Below are positions 25,254-34,883 of a stretch of 36,414 bases of DNA, in pieces. A program made the translations under genes and the position numbers. The notes below the pieces were generated by a model. That model did no database searches. It was not told the origin of the DNA and saw only the letters and a program-made list of their open reading frames with translations. The DNA lies in NCBI RefSeq assembly GCF_030536915.1, contig NZ_JAUNPC010000023.1:3697-40110 (forward strand), in the 5' to 3' direction. Origin of the DNA: Paracoccus sp. (in: a-proteobacteria) (GTDB taxonomy: Bacteria; Pseudomonadota; Alphaproteobacteria; Rhodobacterales; Rhodobacteraceae). Each line of letters starts with the position of its first letter. Within the stretch, counting starts at the first letter, position 1.

Positions 25254-26651
25254 TCAGGCCATGGCATAGGGCAGGGGACCGGTGCGGTCCTCGGGAATCG
25301 TCACCTCGCGGTCGATGGCCGGGACAGACCGCTGGTGGCAGTCCTGCCGGGGGCAGATGCGGCAACTGACGCCGATCTGCTCATATCCCGCGGGGTTCGC
25401 GACATCGAGATCGTCGGCATAGGTCAGGTCGCGCGCATGGGTGATCTCGCAGCCGAGACAGATGGCAAAGCGCCGGACGGGCGCGCGGAAGGACCCGCCG
25501 GGCTTGGCCACCTCGCGCGAGAGGCAGAGGTAACGCACCCCGTCCGGCGTCTGCGCCAGTTGCCGCAGGAACCGGCCCGGAGTCTCGAAGGCGCGATGCA
25601 CGTTCCACAAGGGACAGGCGCCGCCGAAGCGGGCGAATTGCAGGCGCGTGGCGGAATGGCGCTTGGTGATGGTGCCTGCCTGATCGACCCGGACGAAGAA
25701 AAAGGGGATGCCGCGTTCCCCCGCCCGCTGCAGGGTGGACAGCCGGTGCGCCACCTGTTCCAGCGAGGCGCTGAAGAGATGCGACAGCCGTTCCAGATCG
25801 TGCCGTTCCGCCCGTGCCGCCGACAGGAAGCCGCGGTAAGGCAGCAGCGCCGCCCCGGCGAAATAATTGGCCAGCCCCAGCCGGGCGATGTCGCGGGCGG
25901 CATTGCTGCGGAACCGCGCAAGGTCCAAGGTCGCGTCCAGCAGGTCCCCCCGCGTTTCCCGCGCGACGAGGTTCAGCAACTGGAACACCTGCGTCGCGGG
26001 ATCGGCCAGCGTGTTCAGCGTGACCACCTCGCCATCCCGGCGGAAGACCGATCCCGGCGCAAGCTCGGCCGCGCGGACGCTGATCCCCCGCTGGCCCAGC
26101 GCGGCCAGCGCGCGGTCCATCGGCGGGGCGCGCCGTCCCTCGGGACAGGCGAAGCGTTCGGCGGCGCGGTCCACGGCGTCGATGTAATTGTCGCAGTAAT
26201 GGAAGAAGTCGCGCACCTCCTCCCATGGCGAGGTGAGCGCGTTCCGGCCAGTGGGTCCGAAAGCCTCGTCCAGCGCCGCCAGCCGGTCCTGGCCTGCGCG
26301 ATGGGCGCGATAAAGGTCCAGAAAGGCCCGCACCAGCCCCGGCGTGTTGGACGCGGCCAGCCGCATGTCGGCCAGCGTCGGGGTCGCGGCGAACAGCGGA
26401 TCGGCCAGCGCCTCGGCCAGATCGACCACCATCCGGTCGGCGTCCCCCGCCGCCAGCGCGCCCACGTCCACCGAGAACTCGGAGGCCAGCCGCAGCAGCA
26501 CGCCCGCGGAAATCGGACGGTGGTTGTTCTCCATCTGGCTGAGATAGGGCAGCGAGACACCCAGCCGGTCGGCAAAGACCCGCTGCGTCAGCCCGTGGCG
26601 GTTGCGCGTCTCGCGCAGCGAGGCGCCGGCATAGATCTTGTGACTGGCCAT
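25254..26651 (-). CDS. XRE-family short-chain fatty acyl regulator (ScfR/PccR/RamB type)
   Basis: The 465-residue protein has an N-terminal XRE helix-turn-helix (about 8-62: LRETRNRHGLTQRVFADRLGVSLPYLSQMENN), a middle IrrE/ImmA-like region, and a C-terminal DUF2083-type domain with a cysteine set (CLGCEITHA, GVSCRICPRQDCHQRSVP). This is the layout of RamB, MccR and PccR. In Rhodobacter sphaeroides PccR controls propionyl-CoA assimilation, and acyl-CoA is thought to be the signal in this family. GGAGGG lies just before the ATG at 26651. A 27-bp perfect inverted repeat with TTTGCAAA half-sites begins 20 bases upstream, a likely autoregulatory operator; corynebacterial RamB also uses TTTGCAAA-type sites. 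Which of the subtypes this is cannot be fixed by eye. Confidence 0.9.
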   Translation of the reverse strand: MASHKIYAGASLRETRNRHGLTQRVFADRLGVSLPYLSQMENNHRPISAGVLLRLASEFSVDVGALAAGDADRMVVDLAEALADPLFAATPTLADMRLAASNTPGLVRAFLDLYRAHRAGQDRLAALDEAFGPTGRNALTSPWEEVRDFFHYCDNYIDAVDRAAERFACPEGRRAPPMDRALAALGQRGISVRAAELAPGSVFRRDGEVVTLNTLADPATQVFQLLNLVARETRGDLLDATLDLARFRSNAARDIARLGLANYFAGAALLPYRGFLSAARAERHDLERLSHLFSASLEQVAHRLSTLQRAGERGIPFFFVRVDQAGTITKRHSATRLQFARFGGACPLWNVHRAFETPGRFLRQLAQTPDGVRYLCLSREVAKPGGSFRAPVRRFAICLGCEITHARDLTYADDLDVANPAGYEQIGVSCRICPRQDCHQRSVPAIDREVTIPEDRTGPLPYAMA

Positions 26652-26671
26652 CGATCCCTCCTGCCGCGCCC

Positions 26672-26698
26672 TTTGCAAAACCCTGGCGGTTTTGCAAA
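26672..26698. promoter_or_regulatory. 27-bp inverted repeat with TTTGCAAA half-sites, probable operator
   Basis: TTTGCAAAACC (26672-26682) and GGTTTTGCAAA (26688-26698) are exact reverse complements around a five-base centre. It lies 21-47 bases before the regulator's start. Each arm also holds the small palindrome TTTGCAAA (or its match). The position fits negative autoregulation by the ScfR/PccR-type protein. Confidence 0.72.
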
Positions 26699-26724
26699 CG
26701 GAAATGCAGGGCGGCGTTCAGATC

Positions 26725-26769
26725 GGCCGTGCACGACCTGTGCATCGCTCGTGCATCGGGTGCACGGCC
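26725..26769. repeat. phased GTGCA repeats within a 10-bp inverted repeat
   Basis: GTGCA occurs at 26729, 26740, 26751 and 26760, the first three exactly 11 bases apart. The outer copies form the perfect inverted repeat GGCCGTGCAC (26725-26734) and GTGCACGGCC (26760-26769), and the two inner copies are GTGCATCG. It is upstream of the PccR-type gene and downstream of the DUF486 gene. Confidence 0.55.
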
Positions 26770-26774
26770 CGCAG

Positions 26775-26795
26775 GGTGCGTGTTCTGCACGCACC
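26775..26795 (-). terminator. hairpin after the DUF486 gene
   Basis: GGTGCGTG and CACGCACC form a perfect eight-base-pair stem with a five-base loop (ttctg on the + strand), seven bases beyond the DUF486 stop. There is no T run. It may end the dnaB-DUF486 transcript before the regulator's promoter. Confidence 0.5.
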
Positions 26796-26802
26796 GCTCG
26801 CC

Positions 26803-27153
26803 TCATCCCCAGTCGTGGAACACGAACCAGGCCCCTGCGCAGATCAGCCCGAAGCCGACGGCGTGCTGCCATCCCAGCCGCTCACCGAGGTAAAGCCACG
26901 AGAAGCCCGCGAAGACGGTCAGGCTGATGACCTCCTGGATGGTCTTCAACTGCGCCGCGCTGAAATGCCCGTGGCCGATGCGGTTCGCGGGCACCTGCAG
27001 CACATATTCGAAGAAGGCGATGCCCCAGCTGACCAGGATCACCATGACCAGCGGGGCCGTCTTGAACTTGAGATGGCCGTACCAGGCCAGCGTCATGAAC
27101 AGGTTGGACGCGATCAGCAGGCCGATGGTGACGGCCGGGACGCTCAGCCCCAT
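26803..27153 (-). CDS. DUF486 family small membrane protein
   Basis: The 116-residue protein has four likely membrane helices and the family pattern FMTLAWYGHLKF near its start and IQEVISLTVFAGFSWLYLGE in the third helix. DUF486 proteins look like half-size drug/metabolite transporters; no substrate is known. It starts inside the dnaB 3' end, overlapping by 10 bases, so it is probably translated from the dnaB mRNA. A link to replication is not implied by that alone. Confidence 0.85.
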   Translation of the reverse strand: MGLSVPAVTIGLLIASNLFMTLAWYGHLKFKTAPLVMVILVSWGIAFFEYVLQVPANRIGHGHFSAAQLKTIQEVISLTVFAGFSWLYLGERLGWQHAVGFGLICAGAWFVFHDWG

Positions 27154-28637
27154 TGCTGGACGTGGTTCCGCGCGAGGTTGCCGAAGCGGGTGAAGCGGCC
27201 CTCGAAGCTCAGTTCCACCGTGCCGATCGGCCCGTGGCGCTGCTTGCCGATGATGACCTCGGCCTTGCCGTGGACCTGCTCCATCAGCTTCTGCCAGTCC
27301 GCCATCTTGTCGAGGTCGTGGTCGGACGGCTTCTCGCGCTCGCGGTAATATTCCTCGCGGAAGACGAACATGACGATGTCGGCGTCCTGCTCGATCGAGC
27401 CGGATTCGCGCAGGTCCGAAAGCTGCGGGCGCTTGTCCTCGCGGCTTTCGACCTGCCGGGAAAGCTGGCTCAGCGCGATCACCGGGATGTTCAGTTCCTT
27501 GGCGATGGCCTTCAGCCCCTGGGTGATCTCGCTCACCTCGTTCACGCGGCTGTCCTTGGCGGATGCCGCGCGCAGAAGCTGCAGGTAGTCCACGATCAGC
27601 ACATCCAGCCCCATCGTTCGCTTCAGCTTGCGGGCACGGGCGGCCAACTGGTTGATGGGCAGGGCAGGCGTGTCGTCGATATAAAGCGGGCAGTTCTGCA
27701 GCGCATGGGCGGCTTCCACGAAGCGGCGGAACTCCTCCTCGGAAAGCTCGCCCCGGCGGATCATCTCGCTGGGGACTTCCGAGGCTTCGGACAGAATCCG
27801 CGCCGCCAACTGCTCGGCCGACATCTCCAGCGAGAAGAAACCGACGACGCCCCCGTCCACCGTGCCCCTGCTGCCATCGGGCAGGTCGCCCATGCGGTGC
27901 GCCCTGGCGACGTTGAAGGCGATGTTGGTCGCCAGCGAGGTCTTTCCCATCGAGGGACGCCCCGCAAGGATCAGCAGGTCCGACTTGTTGAGGCCCCCCA
28001 GCTTGGCGTCGAGGTCGGTCAGCCCGGTCGAAATCCCCGAAAGCTTACCCCCGCGCTGATAGGCGGCGTTTGCAGTCTCCACGGCGCCCGTCACGGCCTG
28101 CAGGAAGGACTGGAAGCCGCGTTCCGCCACGCCCTGCTCGCCCAGCTTGTAAAGCGTCTGCTCGGCGGTCTTGATCTGCTCCTCGGCGTCGTCGTCGATG
28201 GCGACGGTCGCGGCGCGGGCCGAGATTTCCTGCCCCAGCGCGATCAATTCGCGGCGCAGGGCGAATTCGCGGATCATCTTGGCATAGTCCCGCGCGGCGT
28301 AGGACGACACCGCCGCCCCTGCCAGACGCGCGAGATAGGCGGGGCCGCCCAGTTCCTTCAGCCCCGCGTCATGTTCCATGAAGGCCTTGATCGTCACCGG
28401 GCTTGCCAGCGCGTTCCGCACGATGCGTTCGGAACACAGCTCGAAGATGCGGCGATGGACGGGGTCGTAGAAATGCTCGGCGCGGATCAGGCGGGTGATG
28501 GAATCGAACACGTCGTTGTTGGTCAGCAGCGCGCCCAGAAGCTGCTGCTCGGCCTCGATCGAGAAGGGCACCGAGGGGGTGTCGGACTCCTCGGCAGCCG
28601 CCACGGGGCGGGGCGCGAGCGCGCGAAGCTCGTTCAT
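27144..28637 (-). CDS. dnaB: replicative DNA helicase DnaB
   Basis: DnaB is the hexameric helicase that unwinds DNA at the replication fork and binds primase. The 497-residue protein has the N-terminal domain (about 25-130), a linker helix, and the RecA-like domain with Walker A AGRPSMGKTS (225-234), the following FFSLEMSAEQLAAR, Walker B LDVLIVDYLQLL, and the C-terminal LSDLRESGSIEQDADIVMF. A short insertion DGSRGTVDGG (254-263) after Walker A is of the kind seen in related bacteria. GAGGA precedes the ATG. Its upstream region has two exact DnaA boxes, which suggests control by DnaA. Confidence 0.97.
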   Translation of the reverse strand: MNELRALAPRPVAAAEESDTPSVPFSIEAEQQLLGALLTNNDVFDSITRLIRAEHFYDPVHRRIFELCSERIVRNALASPVTIKAFMEHDAGLKELGGPAYLARLAGAAVSSYAARDYAKMIREFALRRELIALGQEISARAATVAIDDDAEEQIKTAEQTLYKLGEQGVAERGFQSFLQAVTGAVETANAAYQRGGKLSGISTGLTDLDAKLGGLNKSDLLILAGRPSMGKTSLATNIAFNVARAHRMGDLPDGSRGTVDGGVVGFFSLEMSAEQLAARILSEASEVPSEMIRRGELSEEEFRRFVEAAHALQNCPLYIDDTPALPINQLAARARKLKRTMGLDVLIVDYLQLLRAASAKDSRVNEVSEITQGLKAIAKELNIPVIALSQLSRQVESREDKRPQLSDLRESGSIEQDADIVMFVFREEYYREREKPSDHDLDKMADWQKLMEQVHGKAEVIIGKQRHGPIGTVELSFEGRFTRFGNLARNHVQQWG

Positions 28638-28724
28638 CTCATGTCCTCGACTCGGGTGCGCCCGACTATCTCACGACCGAGGCCAAGGGTCCACGATCCG
28701 GCCCTTCATGGACGAGGGCAGGTC

Positions 28725-28763
28725 TGTGGATAACCGCGGGACAAGGGGTGAACTTGTGGATAA
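28725..28763. promoter_or_regulatory. two perfect DnaA boxes upstream of dnaB
   Basis: TGTGGATAA, the reverse complement of the consensus DnaA box TTATCCACA, occurs exactly at 28725-28733 and 28755-28763, same orientation, 30 bases start to start (close to three helical turns). They lie 88 and 118 bases before the dnaB start. GANTC sites (28649-28653, 28774-28778) flank them; these are CcrM targets in related bacteria. Confidence 0.75.
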
Positions 28764-28776
28764 ACCTGTGCCCGAA

Positions 28777-29445
28777 TCAGGGATGGGCCGCCTGCCAGCC
28801 GCGCGGGTCGTTCAGGAAAGCCTCGACTTCCGAAAGGGTTGCGGCGTCGAAAGACCCCTGTTCCCTGGCCTCGGCCAGCACGTCCCACCAGGTGCACAGG
28901 TGATGCAGCATTACACCATGGTCGGTCAGACGCCGCGTCGTCTCGGGGAAAATGCCGTAGTAGAAGATCACCGCCGTATGGGCGCAACTCGCCCCCGTCT
29001 CGCGGATGGCGTCCACAAAGGACAGCTTGGACCCGCCGTCGGTGGTCAGGTCCTCGACCAGCAGCACGCGCTGGCCTTCGCGCATCTCGCCCTCGATCCG
29101 GGCGTTGCGGCCGTAGCCCTTGGGCTTCTTGCGGACATAGGTCATGGGCAGGCCCAGCCGTTCCGCGACCAGCGCCGCGAAGGGGATGCCCGCCGTCTCG
29201 CCGCCCGCGATGTTGTCGAAAGCCTCGAAGCCCGCGTCGCGGCAGACGGTGGCCGCCATGAAATCCATCAGCGTGCCCCGGATGCGGGGGTATGAGATGA
29301 GCTTGCGGCAGTCGATATAGGTCGGCCCCTTCAGCCCCGAGGCATAGGTGAAGGGCTCGGCCGAGAAATGCACGGCCCCGATCTCCAGCAGCATCCGGGC
29401 CGAGAGGCGGGCGATCTCCTCGCGGGTGGGGAAGGTCAGGGTCAT
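28777..29445 (-). CDS. pyrE: orotate phosphoribosyltransferase PyrE
   Basis: PyrE joins orotate to PRPP to form OMP in pyrimidine synthesis. The 222-residue protein has the PRPP-binding loop [14 protein letters not shown] (127-140), the YIDCRKL segment, and the flexible loop around [17 protein letters not shown] (103-119). The ATG overlaps the pyrC stop by four bases (ATGA), so pyrC and pyrE are translationally coupled. The dnaB control region follows directly after its stop. Confidence 0.96.
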   Translation of the reverse strand: MTLTFPTREEIARLSARMLLEIGAVHFSAEPFTYASGLKGPTYIDCRKLISYPRIRGTLMDFMAATVCRDAGFEAFDNIAGGETAGIPFAALVAERLGLPMTYVRKKPKGYGRNARIEGEMREGQRVLLVEDLTTDGGSKLSFVDAIRETGASCAHTAVIFYYGIFPETTRRLTDHGVMLHHLCTWWDVLAEAREQGSFDAATLSEVEAFLNDPRGWQAAHP

Positions 29446-30494
29446 GCGTCGGTCTCGATATGCCAGAACAGGGGAAAGCCGGGGTCGAAGACGGTCACGG
29501 TCTCGCCCCCCGCCTCGATGCGGTCGGGGAAGATCGCAGGTTCGTCGCGGCGGACAAGGCGGATATGGTCATCGTTCGGGGGCAGGCGGTAGAATGCGGG
29601 ACCGTTCAGGCTGGTGAAGGCTTCCAGCTTGTCCAAGGCGCCCGCTTCCTCGAAGACATGGGCGCAGATCGACAGCCAGTTCGGCGCGGTGAAGCAGCCC
29701 GCGCAACCGCAGGCGCTTTCCTTGGCCCGGTCGGGATGGGGCGCGCTGTCGGTGCCGCTGAAAAAGCGCGGGTCGCCCGAGGTCGCGGCCTCGACCAGCG
29801 CCAGCCGGTACGATTCGCGCTTGGCGACGGGCAGGCAGTAGTAATGCGGCCGGATGCCGCCCGAAAGGATGTGGTTGCGGTTGATGACGAGGTGATGCGT
29901 CGTGATCGTCGCGCCGATGTCGCCGCCTGCGCGGACGTAGTCCACGCCGTCGCGGGTCGTCACATGCTCCATCACCACCCGAAGGCCGGGAGTGGCGCGG
30001 CGGATCGGGTCCAGCACCCGGTCGATGAAGACAGCCTCGCGGTCGAAGATGTCCACGGCGGGGTCCGTCACCTCGCCATGGACGCAAAGGGGGATGCCGG
30101 CCTCGGCCATAGCCTCGAAGACGGGCCGCACGCGGTCGAAATCGCGCACGCCGCTGGCCGAGTTGGTGGTCGCGCCCGCCGGGTAAAGCTTGACCGCCGA
30201 GATGATTCCCTGCGCCTGCGCGGCCACCACATCGGCCGGATCGGTGGTCTCGGTGAGGTAAAGCGTCATCAACGGACGCAACGTCGCGTTTTCCGGCAGC
30301 GCGGCCCTGATGCGGTCGCGATAGGCCGCCGCCTCGGACCCCGTAACTATCGGCGGAACAAGGTTCGGCATGATGATCGCACGCCCCAGATCGGCCGACC
30401 AGGGGGCCACCGCAGCCAGCATTTGATGGTCGCGCAGGTGCAGGTGCCAGTCGTCGGGGCGGCGAAGTCGCAATAAGTTGTTCATGACCTGCAT
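29442..30494 (-). CDS. pyrC: dihydroorotase PyrC
   Basis: PyrC closes carbamoyl-aspartate to dihydroorotate. The 350-residue protein is the E. coli-like class with zinc ligands H17 and H19 (DDWHLHLRD), the carboxylated lysine K102 ([14 protein letters not shown]), H139 (CVHGE), H177 (MEHVT) and D249 (GTDSAPH). Start is uncertain between ATG 30494 and ATG 30485: neither has a strong ribosome site, and a GTTATAG sequence sits directly before the first ATG, so the mRNA may have a very short leader. The next enzyme step, pyrE, is coupled to it. Divergent from a small + strand gene 140 bases away. Confidence 0.96.
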   Translation of the reverse strand: MQVMNNLLRLRRPDDWHLHLRDHQMLAAVAPWSADLGRAIIMPNLVPPIVTGSEAAAYRDRIRAALPENATLRPLMTLYLTETTDPADVVAAQAQGIISAVKLYPAGATTNSASGVRDFDRVRPVFEAMAEAGIPLCVHGEVTDPAVDIFDREAVFIDRVLDPIRRATPGLRVVMEHVTTRDGVDYVRAGGDIGATITTHHLVINRNHILSGGIRPHYYCLPVAKRESYRLALVEAATSGDPRFFSGTDSAPHPDRAKESACGCAGCFTAPNWLSICAHVFEEAGALDKLEAFTSLNGPAFYRLPPNDDHIRLVRRDEPAIFPDRIEAGGETVTVFDPGFPLFWHIETDA

Positions 30495-30634
30495 CTATAA
30501 CGAACCATATCGCGTTAGCCAGCGGTCGGACTGCGCCCGTCCGGTGCCCTGTCCAAAAGGCTGAGTGGCGTGTATGACCATCGTCCCTCAGTTTCGGCAG
30601 CAATGACGCAGATCAATTCGAAAGGATCTCTTTG

Positions 30635-30940
30635 ATGAACATGATGCTTGGCCCGCTTGTGCCTTCGGTGAAACTCTGGGGCGACATGATGCGGATGGGG
30701 ATCGAGGCGCAGTTCGTCATGACCCTGCGCACCGCAGGGATGCTGGGCCTGCTGCCCCATGGCAAGAACGAGAACACGCTGATGGTCTCGGAAAAGACCG
30801 ACGCGGTGCGGGAATCCTTCGGCGCGGCCTTCCGCTCGGCCGCACGGGGCGCGCGTGCCGACCAGATCCTCGCGGCGGCGCTGAAGCCCTACGGGCGGCG
30901 GACGCGGGCCAATGCCAAGCGGCTCGGCACCCGGCGCTGA
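30635..30940 (+). CDS. conserved-looking small protein of unknown function
   Basis: A 101-residue protein that starts at the ATG with AAGGA eight bases upstream. The first 45 residues (LGPLVPSVKLWGDMMRMGIEAQFVMTLRTAGMLG) are amphipathic and methionine-rich, and the rest is basic, ending RRTRANAKRLGTRR. The isoelectric point must be high. The pattern suggests a protein that binds membranes, granule surfaces or nucleic acid; I cannot choose, and name no family. It stands alone between divergent pyrC and convergent gap, with a terminator after it, so it is likely to be its own transcription unit. Confidence 0.75.
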   Translation: MNMMLGPLVPSVKLWGDMMRMGIEAQFVMTLRTAGMLGLLPHGKNENTLMVSEKTDAVRESFGAAFRSAARGARADQILAAALKPYGRRTRANAKRLGTRR

Positions 30941-30956
30941 GGCGGCGGACAGCGAA

Positions 30957-30980
30957 AAGGCCCGGCAATCGCCGGGCCTT
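30957..30980. terminator. bidirectional terminator between the small gene and gap
   Basis: AAGGCCCGGC (30957-30966) and GCCGGGCCTT (30971-30980) form a perfect ten-base-pair stem with loop aatc. On the minus strand the 3' arm continues as TTTT, making a better terminator for gap than for the + strand gene. Confidence 0.82.
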
Positions 30981-31003
30981 CGTCGTTCAGGGGGCGCAGG
31001 GGC

Positions 31004-32023
<1,020 letters not shown>

Positions 32024-32065
32024 GAATACCTCCAACCGCTGACTGCGCGGGGACGCAATGCCCAA

Positions 32066-32085
32066 GATTGCGGGGAAATGCAATC
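32066..32085 (-). promoter_or_regulatory. inverted repeat upstream of gap
   Basis: GATTGC (32066-32071) and GCAATC (32080-32085) form a six-base inverted repeat with an eight-base spacer, 43-62 bases before the gap start. This is a candidate operator in the gap promoter region; no -35/-10 pair is convincing. Confidence 0.3.
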
Positions 32086-32129
32086 AGTCGAAGGGGGCGG
32101 CGGCCCGCGCCGGCGGGGAAAGCGGCCGG

Positions 32130-32273
32130 TCAGCGCCAGAAGCTGACCCATTCGATCAGCGACAGCATCTGCCGCCCGACCAGCAGCGGCAGGTTCCAGT
32201 GCAGCACCGCCGTGTCGAGAACGAAGAACCCGACAACGATCAGCGCAAGCACCAGCGCAATGCTGTTGGTCAT
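32130..32273 (-). CDS. 47-residue single-helix membrane protein upstream of gap
   Basis: A small ORF reads MTNSIALVLALIVVGFFVLD, then TAVLHWNLPLLVGRQMLSLI and EWVSFWR. The first part is one strong membrane helix (about 5-20), followed by a tryptophan-bearing amphipathic stretch. GGGGGCAG lies just before the ATG, and codon use is like that of the neighbours. It lies about 106 bases before the gap start on the same strand, so a shared transcript is possible. I recall similar short proteins beside gap in Rhodobacteraceae but cannot check this. The function is unknown; a regulatory leader peptide is less likely because of the membrane helix. Confidence 0.65.
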   Translation of the reverse strand: MTNSIALVLALIVVGFFVLDTAVLHWNLPLLVGRQMLSLIEWVSFWR

Positions 32274-32362
32274 GGCTCTGCCCCCGAACACGTCCTGCGC
32301 GCGTCATAGTCGGGCCGCCCGCTGCCCTGCAAGCCGGCGGCTGATCCGCGCACCGCCCTTCC

Positions 32363-32378
32363 GCACCCTGCCGGGTGC
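32363..32378 (-). terminator. hairpin after the fliG-like gene
   Basis: GCACCC-tgcc-GGGTGC forms a six-base-pair stem two bases after the fliG stop on the minus strand. No T run follows, so the call is moderate. Confidence 0.45.
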
Positions 32379-32380
32379 CG

Positions 32381-33403
32381 TCACGCGCCGGTGTCCTCGT
32401 CCTCCTCGACGATCAGGAACAGCTCTCCGGCCTGTTCCATCCGCCGGATCGCGGCGACGACGGCGCTCATCGCCTCGTCGGCGTCGCGGGTCGTGACCTT
32501 GCCCTCGCCTTCCATCTCCTCCCGCATGCTGTCGGCCAGCCGGGTGCTGAGGCCGGACAGCAGGAACTCCACCGTTGCGGCATTCTCGCCGGTGGCGCCG
32601 GCGAGGGCCTTGGCGATGGTGGCGGCATCGACCTCGCGGATGACGCGGGGAATGTCGCGGGGGTCGATGCGGCGGGGGATGGTGGCCCAGGTGAAGATGG
32701 TCCTGCGGACGCGGCCCGCGAAATCGGCGTCGTCCTGGTCCAGTCCCGCCAGCACCGCGTCCCGCGTCGGCGCAGGCGCGAAGTTGAGGATCGCGCCGAC
32801 CTTTTCGACCGGCAGCCCCTCGATTGCGGGCCGGGGCAGGGCGTCCACGGCGCGCATCAGCGCAAGCCCGATCCGCCGCAGCGCGGGCGCCTCGATCCCG
32901 GCGGTCAGCGACATCGCATAGGCGATCTGGCGGGCAAGCGCGGGGTCGAGCAGCCCGAAGACCTCGGACGCGCGGGCGATGGGCAGGCGGGTGAACATCA
33001 CCGCCGCGACCTCGACGGCCTCGGTCCGCGCGAGTTCCGCAAGCTGCGCGGGCGGCAGCACCGCGATCCGGTCCCAAGGGTCGGCCGAGCCGTTCAGCGC
33101 CGCGATCCGCCGCAGCCGGCTGTTGGTGTCGGCCGACAGATGCGCGCCGATGATATCGAGCGTGCCGTCGATGGACCCGGGGAAGGTCACGCCCACCGCT
33201 TCCAACTGGTCGCAGAACTCGGCGATCACCCGGTCGCAGGTGTCGCGGTCGACAAGCTCCATCCCCGCCATTTCCTGCGCCAGCGCCGCCTGCAACTCGG
33301 GGGGCAAGCGGGACAGGTCGAGATCCGCCCCGTCCGCGAGCATCACCCGGACCACCACCGCCGCCTTCTGCCGGGGCGAAAGCCCCGGCACTGCCCTCAG
33401 CAT
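32381..33403 (-). CDS. fliG: divergent flagellar motor switch protein FliG
   Basis: FliG forms the rotor ring that meets the stator and sets torque and direction. The 340-residue protein has three FliG-like parts; the C-terminal one is clearest (IPRRIDPRDIPRVIREVDAATIAKALAG at 242-269, FLLSGLSTRLADSMREEMEGEGKVTTRDADEA at 280-311, and RRMEQAGEL). The middle domain lacks the EHPQ motif used to bind FliM and reads EAVE at 128-131. The last residues are acidic. No other flagellar gene is nearby. A perfect CtrA-type box lies 48-62 bases upstream of the ATG, and a GC hairpin covers codons 6-11. It may be the single FliG of a divergent motor, or a paralogue. Confidence 0.82.
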   Translation of the reverse strand: MLRAVPGLSPRQKAAVVVRVMLADGADLDLSRLPPELQAALAQEMAGMELVDRDTCDRVIAEFCDQLEAVGVTFPGSIDGTLDIIGAHLSADTNSRLRRIAALNGSADPWDRIAVLPPAQLAELARTEAVEVAAVMFTRLPIARASEVFGLLDPALARQIAYAMSLTAGIEAPALRRIGLALMRAVDALPRPAIEGLPVEKVGAILNFAPAPTRDAVLAGLDQDDADFAGRVRRTIFTWATIPRRIDPRDIPRVIREVDAATIAKALAGATGENAATVEFLLSGLSTRLADSMREEMEGEGKVTTRDADEAMSAVVAAIRRMEQAGELFLIVEEDEDTGA

Positions 33404-33450
33404 GTCCGCCCCCGTGAATCAGACCTCGGGGGCAGTCTCGCAGACGGGCC

Positions 33451-33465
33451 TTAACCTCAGGTTAA
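33451..33465. promoter_or_regulatory. perfect CtrA-type box upstream of fliG
   Basis: TTAACCTCAGGTTAA has TTAA at each end with exactly seven bases between, the full CtrA consensus TTAA-N7-TTAA, and it is also a perfect palindrome around one base. TTAACC agrees with the first six bases of the half-site TTAACCAT. It begins five bases beyond the purB stop and ends 48 bases before the fliG start. Confidence 0.78.
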
Positions 33466-33470
33466 CGGCT

Positions 33471-34778
<1,308 letters not shown>

Positions 34779-34849
34779 GGCGGGCCTTCCATCCGGGTGA
34801 AAACTCGCCCGCCTCTTAGAACCCCCCGCGCCGCCAGTGCAACCGAATC

Positions 34850-34872
34850 GGGCCGGCCGCGCGGGCCGGCCC
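34850..34872 (-). terminator. GC hairpin after the alcohol dehydrogenase gene
   Basis: GGGCCGGCC (34850-34858) and GGCCGGCCC (34864-34872) form a nine-base-pair all-GC stem with a five-base loop, 11 bases after the stop. There is no T run on the minus strand. Confidence 0.55.
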
Positions 34873-34883
34873 CGGTCAGCCCA

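Noticed and set aside
23190-26927. A 1245-codon open frame on the + strand opposite the M23, bactofilin and PccR-type genes
   Set aside because: Its translation is arginine-, glycine- and proline-rich without domain patterns, and the minus strand has clear families over the same bases. Such long shadows are common in high-GC DNA.
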